Part shown: positions 1 to 7,507 of the stretch, piece by piece
How the letters are laid out: each line of letters starts with the position of its first letter
Numbering within the stretch: position 1 is the stretch's first letter
DNA from: Multivorans sp965232105
GTDB lineage: Bacteria; Acidobacteriota; Thermoanaerobaculia; Multivoradales; Multivoraceae
Length of the DNA: 64,000 nt
Direction of reading: 5' to 3'
Assembly: GCA_965232105.1 (NCBI GenBank)
Contig: OZ246956.1
Span: forward strand, 1,860,001 to 1,924,000
Program-made: the position numbers and the translations under genes
The notes under the pieces: model-generated
What the model saw: only the letters and a program-made list of their open reading frames with translations
Told to the model about the DNA's origin: nothing
The model's database searches: none

Positions 1-153
1 GTCCTCGCTCTTCTTGCAGTCGAGGAAGAGGTTCAGCGTGTAGCCTTCGCGCCGGATCGACTCGAGCCGATCGTGGACCTCGGGCGACTCGGCCATTGCC
101 TCGCAGAGGGACCGCGTAAGTTCTTCGAGTAGTTGCTTGAGCCGGGGTTCCAT
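1..153 (-). CDS. Partial hypothetical protein (N-terminal 51 residues)
   Basis: The reverse strand from 153 to the window edge is open and begins MEPRLKQLLEELTRSL. The visible part is charged and probably helical (LEELTRSLCEAMAESPEV), followed by EGYTLNLFLDCKK. I do not recognise the family; the rest lies outside the window. Its ATG and the ATG of the divergent kinase share the palindrome CATG at 151-154, so the two genes overlap head to head by two bases and any promoter must lie inside the neighbouring gene. Codon use matches the neighbours. The reading frame is likely real because it is open to the edge and has a natural amino-acid composition. Confidence 0.5.
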   Translation of the reverse strand, partial: MEPRLKQLLEELTRSLCEAMAESPEVHDRLESIRREGYTLNLFLDCKKSED

Positions 154-1207
154 GGGCCGACGACCATTATCCCAGACCGCAGCCGATCGTGACACCACGG
201 GTTCGCGACGGGACGATGCGGCCGCCTGGCGGCCCGTACGCGACGCGCTTGCCGGGGCGGGCTGGGCGCCGGTCTCGTTCGAGCCGCTTGCCGGCGACGT
301 CTCCGTCCGGCGCTACGCCAGGCTGCGTCTTGCCTCGGGCGAGCGGCGGATCGTCTGCTCCTATCCCGACGGGATGAAGGATGTGGCGGCACGGTTTGTC
401 GCCTCTACCGACCTGCTGGCATCGGTCGCGGTGCCGACACCGAGGCTGGATGACTACTCGCTCGAACCTCCGGTCTGGGTTCTCCAGGAGGACCTGGGCC
501 CGCGCACCCTGTACGAGAGGTGGATCGAAGGCGGCAGTGGCGCCGATGTGGACCTGAGCCGTCGACTGGCGGAGGCCAGGGAACTCATCGGGCGGATACA
601 GCGACTGCCGCTTGACGCGGTTCGGGCCCTGGGCTCGCCGCCGCTCGACGGCGACCTGTTGAAGTTCGAACTCGACCAGACATGGGAGCGTTTCCTGGAA
701 CCGCGGGGGCTGGTTGCGGACCCGGGGTTGGCGAAACAGGTTCGGTCTGTGTGCTCCGCCCTCTGCGAGCGGCTCGATTCGGCGGCGAGGGTCCCGTGTC
801 ACCGCGACTTCATGGCCCGGAACCTGATGCTGCGCGGCCCGGCTGCGGAGGGCGGCCCCGAGGAGCTGGTCGTGATCGACCACCAGGATCTGCGGCTGGG
901 CCCGCCGAGCTATGACCTCGCCTCGCTCTTGAATGACACCTTGACGCTATCGGCCCGAGAACGGCGCCGGCAGTTGCCTGCCGCGTATGTGGACTCTGAC
1001 CGCATGTCGCAGTACGTTGCGGCGACGGCCCAGCGCACACTGAAGATCGTGGGAACCTTCGCGTACTTCGCCACGGTCGGCAGCGACCGCTATCTGCGGT
1101 TGATCCCGCCGGCGCTGCGCAGGTTCCTGGATGCCCTCGAGGCTCTTCCCGAGGGTCGCGAGCTGGCTCCCCGGTTGCGCGAGGTGTGGGCCCCGGTCAG
1201 CACGTAG
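152..1207 (+). CDS. amgK: AmgK-like aminoglycoside/amino-sugar phosphotransferase
   Basis: This 351-residue protein belongs to the aminoglycoside phosphotransferase (APH) kinase fold. The catalytic loop CHRDFMARNLML lies at about residues 216-227 and the metal-binding segment VIDHQD at about 241-246. The CHRDFMxRNLM form is typical of AmgK, which phosphorylates MurNAc/GlcNAc at the anomeric carbon in cell-wall recycling. I see no adjacent murU nucleotidyltransferase, so the substrate is inferred from family likeness only. ATG 152 was chosen over an in-frame TTG at 137. The first 25 or so residues are not conserved in character, so a later start is possible. A tatA gene follows 65 bp downstream. 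Confidence 0.75.
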   Translation: MGRRPLSQTAADRDTTGSRRDDAAAWRPVRDALAGAGWAPVSFEPLAGDVSVRRYARLRLASGERRIVCSYPDGMKDVAARFVASTDLLASVAVPTPRLDDYSLEPPVWVLQEDLGPRTLYERWIEGGSGADVDLSRRLAEARELIGRIQRLPLDAVRALGSPPLDGDLLKFELDQTWERFLEPRGLVADPGLAKQVRSVCSALCERLDSAARVPCHRDFMARNLMLRGPAAEGGPEELVVIDHQDLRLGPPSYDLASLLNDTLTLSARERRRQLPAAYVDSDRMSQYVAATAQRTLKIVGTFAYFATVGSDRYLRLIPPALRRFLDALEALPEGRELAPRLREVWAPVST

Positions 1208-1272
1208 TGGCGTTCCGCCGCGCGGACACCTCCGCTGCTAGTATCCGAGGCCGACTTCGAGAGGAGAACGCC

Positions 1273-1443
1273 ATGCCCTCCCTTGGCATCCAAGAGCTAC
1301 TCGTCATCTTCGTCATCCTGCTGGTCATCTTCGGTGGCAGCAAGCTGCCCCTCCTGGGCCGCGGCATGGGCGAGGGCATCCGCAACTTCAAGCGGGGCCT
1401 GCGCGGCGACGACTCCTCCGAACTGGAGGAGAAGAAGTCCTAG
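1273..1443 (+). CDS. tatA: Twin-arginine translocase subunit TatA/E
   Basis: This 56-residue protein has the TatA/E layout: a short periplasmic N-terminus, one membrane helix (about residues 7-21, LLVIFVILLVIFGGSKLP), the hinge residues FGxxKLP, then an amphipathic helix (GRGMGEGIRNFKRGLRG) and an acidic tail. TatA forms the export channel for folded Tat substrates, and the window encodes likely Tat clients (SoxC and a carboxylesterase). A ribosome-binding site (GAGGAG) precedes the ATG. No tatB or tatC is adjacent. A structured repeat begins one base after the stop codon and may end transcription. Confidence 0.92.
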   Translation: MPSLGIQELLVIFVILLVIFGGSKLPLLGRGMGEGIRNFKRGLRGDDSSELEEKKS

Positions 1444-1558
1444 GCGCGGCAGAAGGTCAGAACCCGTGTGGCGCGGGGACGCGCCACACGCGAACCAGTT
1501 CGTGCGCCCGTCAGCGGGCGCACGAATGGCAGACCGGCGCACCCAGTTTCTGCCGCGC
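1444..1558 (-). repeat. Type 1 structured repeat, copy a, between convergent genes
   Basis: Read on the minus strand this contains the head CTGGGTGCGCCGG, hairpin 1 TTCGTGCGCCCG/CGGGCGCACGAA (loop CTGA) and hairpin 2 GTGTGGCGCG/CGCGCCACAC (loop TCCC). The unit is bounded by a perfect 11-bp inverted repeat, GCGCGGCAGAA (1444-1454) and TTCTGCCGCGC (1548-1558). It fills the whole gap between tatA and the convergent transglycosylase gene and ends exactly at the latter's stop codon. It could act as a bidirectional terminator. The outer stem of this copy is weaker (CCGGTC/GACC) than in the other copies. Confidence 0.8.
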
Positions 1559-2314
1559 TCAGCCGCCGGCGAGGACGGCGAAGTCGAGGCCGCGAGGATT
1601 GACGGCCGCCCAGGCAGCGCGGTGGTGCTCGACGTACAGGCGGAGCACTCTGTTCGTGAACTTCCGGGTCTCCCGGAAGGGCGGCATCCCCTGGAAGCGG
1701 CTGACCTTTCCGGGCCCCGCGTTGTAGGCCGCGAGCGCCAGCACCAGGTCGCCGTCGAAACGGCGCAGCAGGGAGGCCAGGTAGCTCGCCCCGGCATCCA
1801 GGTTCTCACTGGGGTCGTACACGTTGGCGACGCCGTACTGCTCGGCGGTCGCCGGCATCATCTGCATGAGGCCGAGCGCGCCCTCCGGTGAAACGGCCAG
1901 CGTGTCGAAGGAGGACTCGGTCTGGGCGACTGCCGCAACGAGGAGCGGGTCGATCTCGTGACGCTCCGCGACGGTAACGATCTGGGCGCCGAAGGGAATG
2001 CGCCGCAGCAGGTTCCGAACCGCGTCTCCGTCGGCGGCGCCGATGAAGAGCGCGAAACTCTCTCCCCGTGTTCGGATCTTCTCGTAGAATGGCCGGCCGT
2101 CCGGGGATGTGCGGGCCGTGGCCGTCCCGGATGCCGGGTCGAGCCAGGCCTGGATTTCCTCGAACAGAGCGACATCCCCAAGATGCGGTGGCGGCAGCAG
2201 CGTGTCGGGCTGCCTTCCGGGCGCCGTATCCCGCACCGAGACGGCCAGAATGGCGCCAGCGGCCACAACGACCGCGAGAGCCTTCTTGCCGGTGGTGGTG
2301 TTCGAGAGGTACAT
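1559..2314 (-). CDS. Lytic transglycosylase (Slt/MltC-like, SLT domain)
   Basis: This 251-residue exported enzyme has an N-terminal membrane anchor or signal helix (about 10-27) and a C-terminal soluble lytic transglycosylase domain. The catalytic glutamate is probably Glu133 in AQTESSFD. It is followed by GLMQ (148-151) and AYNAGPG (196-202), the usual SLT motifs. Such enzymes cleave the MurNAc-GlcNAc bond of peptidoglycan and release anhydro-muropeptides, which fits a wall-recycling link with the AmgK-like kinase nearby. The start is ATG 2314; no other in-frame start lies close upstream. The 3' end abuts the structured repeat at 1444-1558. Confidence 0.88.
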   Translation of the reverse strand: MYLSNTTTGKKALAVVVAAGAILAVSVRDTAPGRQPDTLLPPPHLGDVALFEEIQAWLDPASGTATARTSPDGRPFYEKIRTRGESFALFIGAADGDAVRNLLRRIPFGAQIVTVAERHEIDPLLVAAVAQTESSFDTLAVSPEGALGLMQMMPATAEQYGVANVYDPSENLDAGASYLASLLRRFDGDLVLALAAYNAGPGKVSRFQGMPPFRETRKFTNRVLRLYVEHHRAAWAAVNPRGLDFAVLAGG

Positions 2315-2522
2315 GAGAAGTGTGGAGTGCGGTGTGCCGGAGACCCGGGTAGCCGCCGTGAGGACGGCCGTTCTCGGCTTCGCGCGATCCGGCCGGTCAC
2401 GGCGGCGCGGCTTTGTTACAGGAGGCGTTCGCCGACGGTCGGAGGGAACGTCTTCCCGCGCTTGGCGGCAAGTGGTATGCCAACCTCGTCTCGTTTCCCA
2501 GCCGACCATCTGGGGCGGAGTT

Positions 2523-2816
2523 CTATTTCGATTGGTTCCTCTTGCTGGATGGACGATACTCGGACGACTGGATGCGAAGAGCGTCGACCTTGGTGCGCAG
2601 GGTGTTCCGGTGGATGCCGAGACTGTTGGCGGAGCGGCTGAGATTGCCCTGGTTGAGTTGTAGGGAAGCGAGGATGAACTGCCGTTCGAAGATCCGACGA
2701 GCTTGAGCAAGACTGACGCCCTGGCTGACCAGATGCCTGACGAGTTGATCAAGCCGGTCGCCCAAGTCTCCCGTCGCGTCCTCGGGAACGCCGTCGTCTG
2801 CGCTGCGTTGCTTCAA
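2523..2816 (-). CDS. Small Fis-family helix-turn-helix protein
   Basis: This 97-residue protein carries a C-terminal Fis-type helix-turn-helix (about residues 45-85). The diagnostic pattern is QARRIFERQFI...NLSRSANSLGIHRNTLRTKV, like the DNA-binding domain at the end of NtrC-type activators. There is no AAA+ or receiver domain, so it resembles a stand-alone Fis. The start is a TTG at 2816, because an in-frame stop lies upstream and no ATG is available. It sits alone between the transglycosylase and the envelope operon. Targets are unknown. Confidence 0.8.
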   Translation of the reverse strand: MKQRSADDGVPEDATGDLGDRLDQLVRHLVSQGVSLAQARRIFERQFILASLQLNQGNLSRSANSLGIHRNTLRTKVDALRIQSSEYRPSSKRNQSK

Positions 2817-2898
2817 GGCGAGTCGCGTACCGAAACGGTGATTTTAGCACAGATCGGAGGTTCGGGGGGCGCTTTCTGACGTTGGGTCACGGGCGCAA

Positions 2899-2921
2899 GG
2901 CGCCGAGACGCCTTCGGCGCC
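2899..2921 (-). terminator. Hairpin after the cpoB end of the envelope operon
   Basis: GGCGCCGA (2899-2906) and TCGGCGCC (2914-2921) form a perfect 8-bp stem with a 7-nt loop, just beyond the stop codon of cpoB at 2935. There is no clear T-tract, so intrinsic termination is only suggested by position. Confidence 0.4.
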
Positions 2922-2934
2922 GCGGCCCGTTCGC

Positions 2935-3819
2935 TCAGCCGTCGTCTTGCAGCCGCGACAGCGATTCGGTAGCCAGGCGGGCGGCTCCGGAGTCCGGGAA
3001 GCGTCTCGAGACTTCCCGGAAGCGGCGCCTGGCGCCCTCCGTGTCGCCGAGTCGCTCGAGGGTTCGACCAACCTTGACCAGAGCGTCGGGAACCTTGTTG
3101 CCGAGCGGGTACTCGTGGAGCATGGTCTGGAATGCGGCCATGGCGCCCCGGTTGTCACCCCGGGCGAACCGGCATTCGCCGATCCAGTAGAGCGCGTTGT
3201 CCGACAGATCGCTGTTCGGGAAGTCGTCCAGGAAACGCTGGAACCCCAGTTCGGCTTCCACGTAGTCGTGGCTCAGGTACTTCTCACGGGCGAGGTCGTA
3301 GAGTTCCTGTCCCGCCTCGCCGACTTCCTGTCCCGCTCCGGCGATGGTCGCTGGCGCGCCGGCTTCGTCCGCGCCGGCCCCGCCCTGCGGTTCGGCCGCA
3401 CCGACCGGCGGCGTTTCGGCCGGCGCTTCCGCCGGCGTGTCGTCGAGCTCCGTGACCTCAAGTACCTGCACCCGGGCGGGAGGGGGTGGCTCGAACGGGA
3501 CCGGTGGCGGAGGCGCGGTTGCCAGGGTCCTGACCTCCTCGAGCGCCGTTGCGACTTCCGCGATGCGTTCACGCAGCCGGGCGTTCTCCGATTCGCTCTC
3601 GGCCAGCAGTCCTTCGAGGTCATGGACCCGCTCTTCAAGCAGCTCGAGGTCGGCCCGGACACCCTCGTTCGGTGTCGCCAGGCGGTTCATCAACTCGCGT
3701 GGTGACTCCGTGGAGGCACAGCCGACGCTGGCGAGCGCGACCGCCAGGAAGAGAGGCGCTGGCCGACGCGCGGGCGCGTCGCGGCGGCGCGGGCAGCCGA
3801 CGTCAGTTTCCGGGACCAT
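2935..3819 (-). CDS. cpoB: CpoB/YbgF-like cell-division coordinator, lipoprotein-like signal
   Basis: This 294-residue envelope protein has a signal segment (PAPLFLAVALASVGC, a weak lipobox), a coiled coil (about 45-90, RADLELLEERVHDLEGLLAE), a proline/alanine-rich linker and a C-terminal TPR array. The repeats read LYDLAREKYLSHDYVEAELGF, NALYWIGECRFARGDNRGAM and DALVKVGRTLERLGD. CpoB links outer-membrane constriction (Tol-Pal) with peptidoglycan synthesis. ATG 3819 is preferred, overlapping the end of bamD by 17 nt. It is the last gene of the minus-strand envelope operon. No tol-pal genes are visible in the window. Confidence 0.82.
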   Translation of the reverse strand: MVPETDVGCPRRRDAPARRPAPLFLAVALASVGCASTESPRELMNRLATPNEGVRADLELLEERVHDLEGLLAESESENARLRERIAEVATALEEVRTLATAPPPPVPFEPPPPARVQVLEVTELDDTPAEAPAETPPVGAAEPQGGAGADEAGAPATIAGAGQEVGEAGQELYDLAREKYLSHDYVEAELGFQRFLDDFPNSDLSDNALYWIGECRFARGDNRGAMAAFQTMLHEYPLGNKVPDALVKVGRTLERLGDTEGARRRFREVSRRFPDSGAARLATESLSRLQDDG

Positions 3820-4681
3820 CCTCGCCTTCGGGCTCTTTTTCGCCGCCGCGGGCCGGCCGTGGCGGGGCTGGCGGGAGGTCGCTTCGCATCTTTCGGATCT
3901 TCTCCGGCGAAGGCACCTTCTTGATCCAGGGACTGCCGGCGTACTCGCTCCACAACTGTTCGCACGCGTCACGCAGATAGTCGACCACATCCAGCCCGGC
4001 GTCGAAACGGGCCCGCTTGAGCACTTGGACGTAGGTGAGGCACATGTAGGCGTGGATCTTGTCCTTGTCCGGGTAGTCCGGATACTGCTCGAGCATCCCC
4101 CTGAAGCGTTCGCCGGCCGCCCTCGGAGTGCGGGATCGGTAGTAGTAGCTGCCGACGACGAACTCGTGCTCCGCGAGTTGGTTCCGGACCTCGACGATCC
4201 GCTGGGCGGCCTGGCCGGCGTACTGGCTGGTCGGGTAGAGCCGGCGGACGTTCTCGAACTCGCTCAGCGCCTGGCGGGCGGTCTGTTGATCGCGGTCCGG
4301 TTTCTCGATCCGCTCGGCGAGCGCGGAGGCGAGACGAAACTGGGCGTAGGACGCGCGCTCGGAGGTGGGGAAGCGGTTCAGGAAGTCGCGATAACGCTGC
4401 TCCGCCTCGACGTAGGACTGGTAGCCGCCACGCAGGTACAGTGCGTCCGCGGCCAGCAGCAGCCCTTCCCGGCCGGTTTCCGAGTTCGGCTCGACTTCAA
4501 AGGCGTGGACGAGGTGCTGGAGCGCCTGGGAGAACTTCTCGTCCGTCATGAGCTGCTTGCCGATGTCGAGCGCTTCGGAGGACGACAACCGGAGGATCGG
4601 ATCGTCCTTGACGCCTCCGCAGGCGACGACGAGCGCGAGTCCCGCCGCGGCGAGCAGCGTTCTTCCGGTTAGCCGCGTCAT
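3803..4681 (-). CDS. bamD: Outer membrane assembly lipoprotein BamD
   Basis: This 292-residue protein has a signal peptide ending in the lipobox LVVAC and then tandem TPR motifs (for example LMTDEKFSQALQHLVHAFEVEP and YVEAEQRYRDFLNRFPTSERA). This is the BamD/YfiO layout. BamD is an essential partner of BamA in inserting beta-barrel proteins into the outer membrane, so the organism is diderm. The C-terminal tail is proline- and glutamate-rich. The ATG overlaps the rpe stop codon as ATGA, indicating translational coupling within the operon. Confidence 0.88.
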   Translation of the reverse strand: MTRLTGRTLLAAAGLALVVACGGVKDDPILRLSSSEALDIGKQLMTDEKFSQALQHLVHAFEVEPNSETGREGLLLAADALYLRGGYQSYVEAEQRYRDFLNRFPTSERASYAQFRLASALAERIEKPDRDQQTARQALSEFENVRRLYPTSQYAGQAAQRIVEVRNQLAEHEFVVGSYYYRSRTPRAAGERFRGMLEQYPDYPDKDKIHAYMCLTYVQVLKRARFDAGLDVVDYLRDACEQLWSEYAGSPWIKKVPSPEKIRKMRSDLPPAPPRPARGGEKEPEGEDGPGN

Positions 4682-5331
4682 TCGTTCGCCTGCCGGCGGA
4701 GAGCCGCCAGTGCCTCGACCGGACTCTCCGCGGCGAAGACGCCGGAGCCCACGACCGCCACGTCCGCTCCGGCCGCCGCCACCTCGTCGAGGTTTCCCGG
4801 CTTGATGCCGCCGTCCATCTCGATGGCAGTCGAGAGTCCACGGGCAGCGATCTCGGCGTGTAGCCGACGCGCCTTGTCCAGTACATGGGGCTGGAACGCC
4901 TGACCTGCGAAGCCCGGCTGAACGGACATCAGGACGACGAAGTCCAGGTGCTCCAGGTAGGGCAGGACCTCGTCCAGGGCCGTACCGGGGTTGACCGCGA
5001 CGCCGGCGCCGGTGCCCGAATCGCGAATCGTCTCCGCCAGCCGAACCGGTTCCGGCGTCGCCTCGTGGTGGAACGACACCCAGGTCGGATCGGTGTCCAG
5101 GTAGCTGTCGAGGAGGACGTCGGGGTTCGAGACCATCAGGTGGATGTCGAAGCCCACTCGGCTTCGTTTCGCCAGGTCGGCGATGACCGGTGGCCCGAAG
5201 GTGAGGTTGGGCACGAAGTGGCCGTCCATCACGTCGACATGGATCAACTGGGCACCGCCGTCCTCGCAGTGTTTGACGGCGGTGGCAAGGTCGGCCAGGT
5301 CCGCCGCCAGGATCGAAGGCGCGATCTTCAT
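4678..5331 (-). CDS. rpe: Ribulose-phosphate 3-epimerase
   Basis: This 217-residue TIM-barrel enzyme interconverts ribulose 5-phosphate and xylulose 5-phosphate in the pentose-phosphate pathway. It starts MKIAPSILAADLA and contains IHVDVMDGHFVPNLTFGP with the metal-binding His/Asp residues. It also has DIHLMVSNP, VLMSVQPGFAGQ and EMDGGIKPGNL, all family signatures. Length is normal. The stop codon overlaps the bamD start by 4 nt, and a 47-nt gap separates it from the upstream PASTA gene. Confidence 0.95.
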   Translation of the reverse strand: MKIAPSILAADLADLATAVKHCEDGGAQLIHVDVMDGHFVPNLTFGPPVIADLAKRSRVGFDIHLMVSNPDVLLDSYLDTDPTWVSFHHEATPEPVRLAETIRDSGTGAGVAVNPGTALDEVLPYLEHLDFVVLMSVQPGFAGQAFQPHVLDKARRLHAEIAARGLSTAIEMDGGIKPGNLDEVAAAGADVAVVGSGVFAAESPVEALAALRRQANE

Positions 5332-5378
5332 CGTTCGGGTTCTCTGAGGCGGCGGGTTGTTTGGGAACCGGGACGGGT

Positions 5379-6161
5379 TCAGTGGCTTTCCTGCGCGGCG
5401 ACGACCAGGGCGATCGAATCGCCTTGTCGCAGGGGATGGCCCGGAAGTGGATACTGACGCAGAACGATCCCGGCTTCGACGCCTTCGTAGGGCTCGTACT
5501 TTACCCTTCCGAAGCGGAATCCGCGTGTCTCGAAGTAGGAGCGCACTGGCGCTTCCGGCAGGTCGATCAGATCGGGCATGACGAACGACGCGCCCGGGTT
5601 GGCCAGGCTGACCATCACGTCGACCCGGGAAGAGGGTTCGACCCGGCTGCCGGGCGGTGGACTCTGACGGATCACGGTGCCGGGGGCGCCAAACTCCGCG
5701 TACACGCTCCGGCTCCTGCCCAACTGCAGGCCGGAGGCCGCGAGACTGACCTGAACCGTCTGAAGGACCTGACCGGTCAGATCCGGCGTTTCGACGAGTT
5801 GGCGTCCCCGTGACAGGTGGATCACGACGCCGCTGTCCTGCTTGACGGCGCTGCCGGCCGCCGGGTCGTGCCGAAGTACATGGCCCGCCGGGACCGTTTC
5901 GTCGTGGCGGTCCTGTTCGACCCGCCGCACTGTCAGCCCGGCGGCGGCGAGAGTGTCCTCGGCTTCGCTCACGTCCAGACCAACCAGGTCGGGCACGGCG
6001 ATCACTCCGCTGCGAACGAAGTTGGACAGCGCCAGATAGGACGAAGCGCCGAGCAGCGCCGTGAGCAGTCCGGCGTACAGGCCGCCTACGACGAGACGCT
6101 TCAGCCACCGCCTGCGCAGCGTGTCGGCGAGCCGGCGCGCGAGAATCTCGTGCCTTCGCAT
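5379..6161 (-). CDS. Membrane-anchored protein with three PASTA domains
   Basis: This 260-residue protein has a basic N-terminus, one transmembrane helix (about residues 24-46) and three consecutive PASTA repeats outside the membrane. They start near VPDLVGLDVSEAEDTL, TPDLTGQVLQTVQVSL and MPDLIDLPEAPVRSYF. PASTA domains bind peptidoglycan or muropeptides and normally sit on Ser/Thr kinases or penicillin-binding proteins. Here the kinase or transpeptidase domain is absent. The gene directly abuts rseP and precedes rpe and bamD, so an envelope-sensing or wall-binding role is likely but unproven. Confidence 0.85.
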   Translation of the reverse strand: MRRHEILARRLADTLRRRWLKRLVVGGLYAGLLTALLGASSYLALSNFVRSGVIAVPDLVGLDVSEAEDTLAAAGLTVRRVEQDRHDETVPAGHVLRHDPAAGSAVKQDSGVVIHLSRGRQLVETPDLTGQVLQTVQVSLAASGLQLGRSRSVYAEFGAPGTVIRQSPPPGSRVEPSSRVDVMVSLANPGASFVMPDLIDLPEAPVRSYFETRGFRFGRVKYEPYEGVEAGIVLRQYPLPGHPLRQGDSIALVVAAQESH

Positions 6162-7472
6162 TCAGCGCCCCAGGAACGGCAGGTTCTTCACCAGGTCGGA
6201 GTAGAGCGCGAACATCATGATGCTGACGATCACCACAAGGCCGAACTGGGTCATCAGGTTCTTGACACGGATCGAGACATCGCGCCGCAGGACGCTCTCG
6301 AACAGCAGAATGGCGAGTTGGCCGCCATCCAGGAGAGGGATCGGCAGCAGGTTCAGAATGCAGATGTTCAGGCTGATCAGGGCGGTCAGGAAGACGAGGT
6401 CGTTGAAGCTCCGCCGCGCCGCCTGGCCGCTGATCCTCGCGATCTCGATGGGCCCCGCGATGGCGCTCTGGGGCGAGGCACGGCGTTCGACCAGCCTGCC
6501 CAGGAAGCCGAAGATCTCGGTTGTCGTCTCCCAGTTGATGCGCGCGCTCTCGATGAGGGCAGCGCCGGGCGCGACACGCTGGTACGAGAAGTGGCTGATC
6601 GCGATGCCGGCCCGGCCGACCCCGCCTTCGTCCGCCGGCACGAACCGGACCTCGAGGCGCTGATCGGCACGGCCGATCTCGAGGCTGACCTCTTCGCCTG
6701 CTTTCGGTTCCACCAGCCGCCGGAAGTCGTCCGCGTCGGCGATGGGGTGTCCGTCCACCGCGTAGAGCGTGTCGCCGTACCGGATGCCGGCCCGCTCGGC
6801 CGGCGTGCCTTCGAACACGTCGCGAACGCGCGGAAGCAGGCTGGCGTACATGCCGGCGTCACCCAGCTCGTGGCGGGGAACCCGGCGCGGTACGAGCACC
6901 GTGCTCAGTGTCCTGCCGTCGCGCTCGAAGTCGACCGCGAGACGCCGTTCCGGCGACACAAGGACGATGTTCGCAACCTCGCGCCAGTCCGACACATCTT
7001 CCTCGTCCAGGCGCAGAATGGTGTCGCCAGCCTGCAATCCGGCCTCGGAGGCCGCGGACTCGGGAGCCACGGCGCCGATCTCGGTGCTCAGGTCGCGCGG
7101 CCCCGCCAGTTCGGTACCGGCCACGAGCACAGCGGCGATCAGCACGATCGACAGCACGACGTTTGCGGCGGGGCCGGCCAGGAGGACGACTATCCGCTGC
7201 CACCGGGGCTTCGTGATGAAGTCGCCGGCGTCGCCCGTGGGGTTCGAGGGGTCGATACCGGAGAAGGCGACGTAGCCGCCCAGAGGCACCATCGCCAGCC
7301 GGTACTCCGTGTCGCCCCGCTCGAATCCCCAGAGCCGGGGGCCGAAGCCGATCGAGAACACCCGCACCCTGATCCGGAACGCCCGCGCCGCCAGGTAGTG
7401 CCCGAGTTCGTGAACGAAGATGATCACTCCGATCACGACCAGCAAGGCCAGGATGTTGCTCAGGATGTTCAT
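6162..7472 (-). CDS. rseP: Site-2 intramembrane zinc protease RseP
   Basis: This 436-residue integral membrane protease of family M50 has the zinc motif HELGH at residues 21-25 in the first helix. Two periplasmic PDZ domains follow (around GLQAGDTILRLDEEDV and GIRYGDTLYAVDGHPI), and the third zinc ligand lies in NLLPIPLLDGGQ near the C-terminus. Family members cut anti-sigma factors such as RseA or remnant signal peptides. No rseA/rpoE pair lies in the window. The gene lies 35 nt after dxr and abuts the PASTA gene. The order cdsA-dxr-rseP is the classical one in many bacteria. Confidence 0.94.
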   Translation of the reverse strand: MNILSNILALLVVIGVIIFVHELGHYLAARAFRIRVRVFSIGFGPRLWGFERGDTEYRLAMVPLGGYVAFSGIDPSNPTGDAGDFITKPRWQRIVVLLAGPAANVVLSIVLIAAVLVAGTELAGPRDLSTEIGAVAPESAASEAGLQAGDTILRLDEEDVSDWREVANIVLVSPERRLAVDFERDGRTLSTVLVPRRVPRHELGDAGMYASLLPRVRDVFEGTPAERAGIRYGDTLYAVDGHPIADADDFRRLVEPKAGEEVSLEIGRADQRLEVRFVPADEGGVGRAGIAISHFSYQRVAPGAALIESARINWETTTEIFGFLGRLVERRASPQSAIAGPIEIARISGQAARRSFNDLVFLTALISLNICILNLLPIPLLDGGQLAILLFESVLRRDVSIRVKNLMTQFGLVVIVSIMMFALYSDLVKNLPFLGR

Positions 7473-7507
7473 CGGACGAAGGGCGGAGACGCAGGCTCCC
7501 GCCGATG

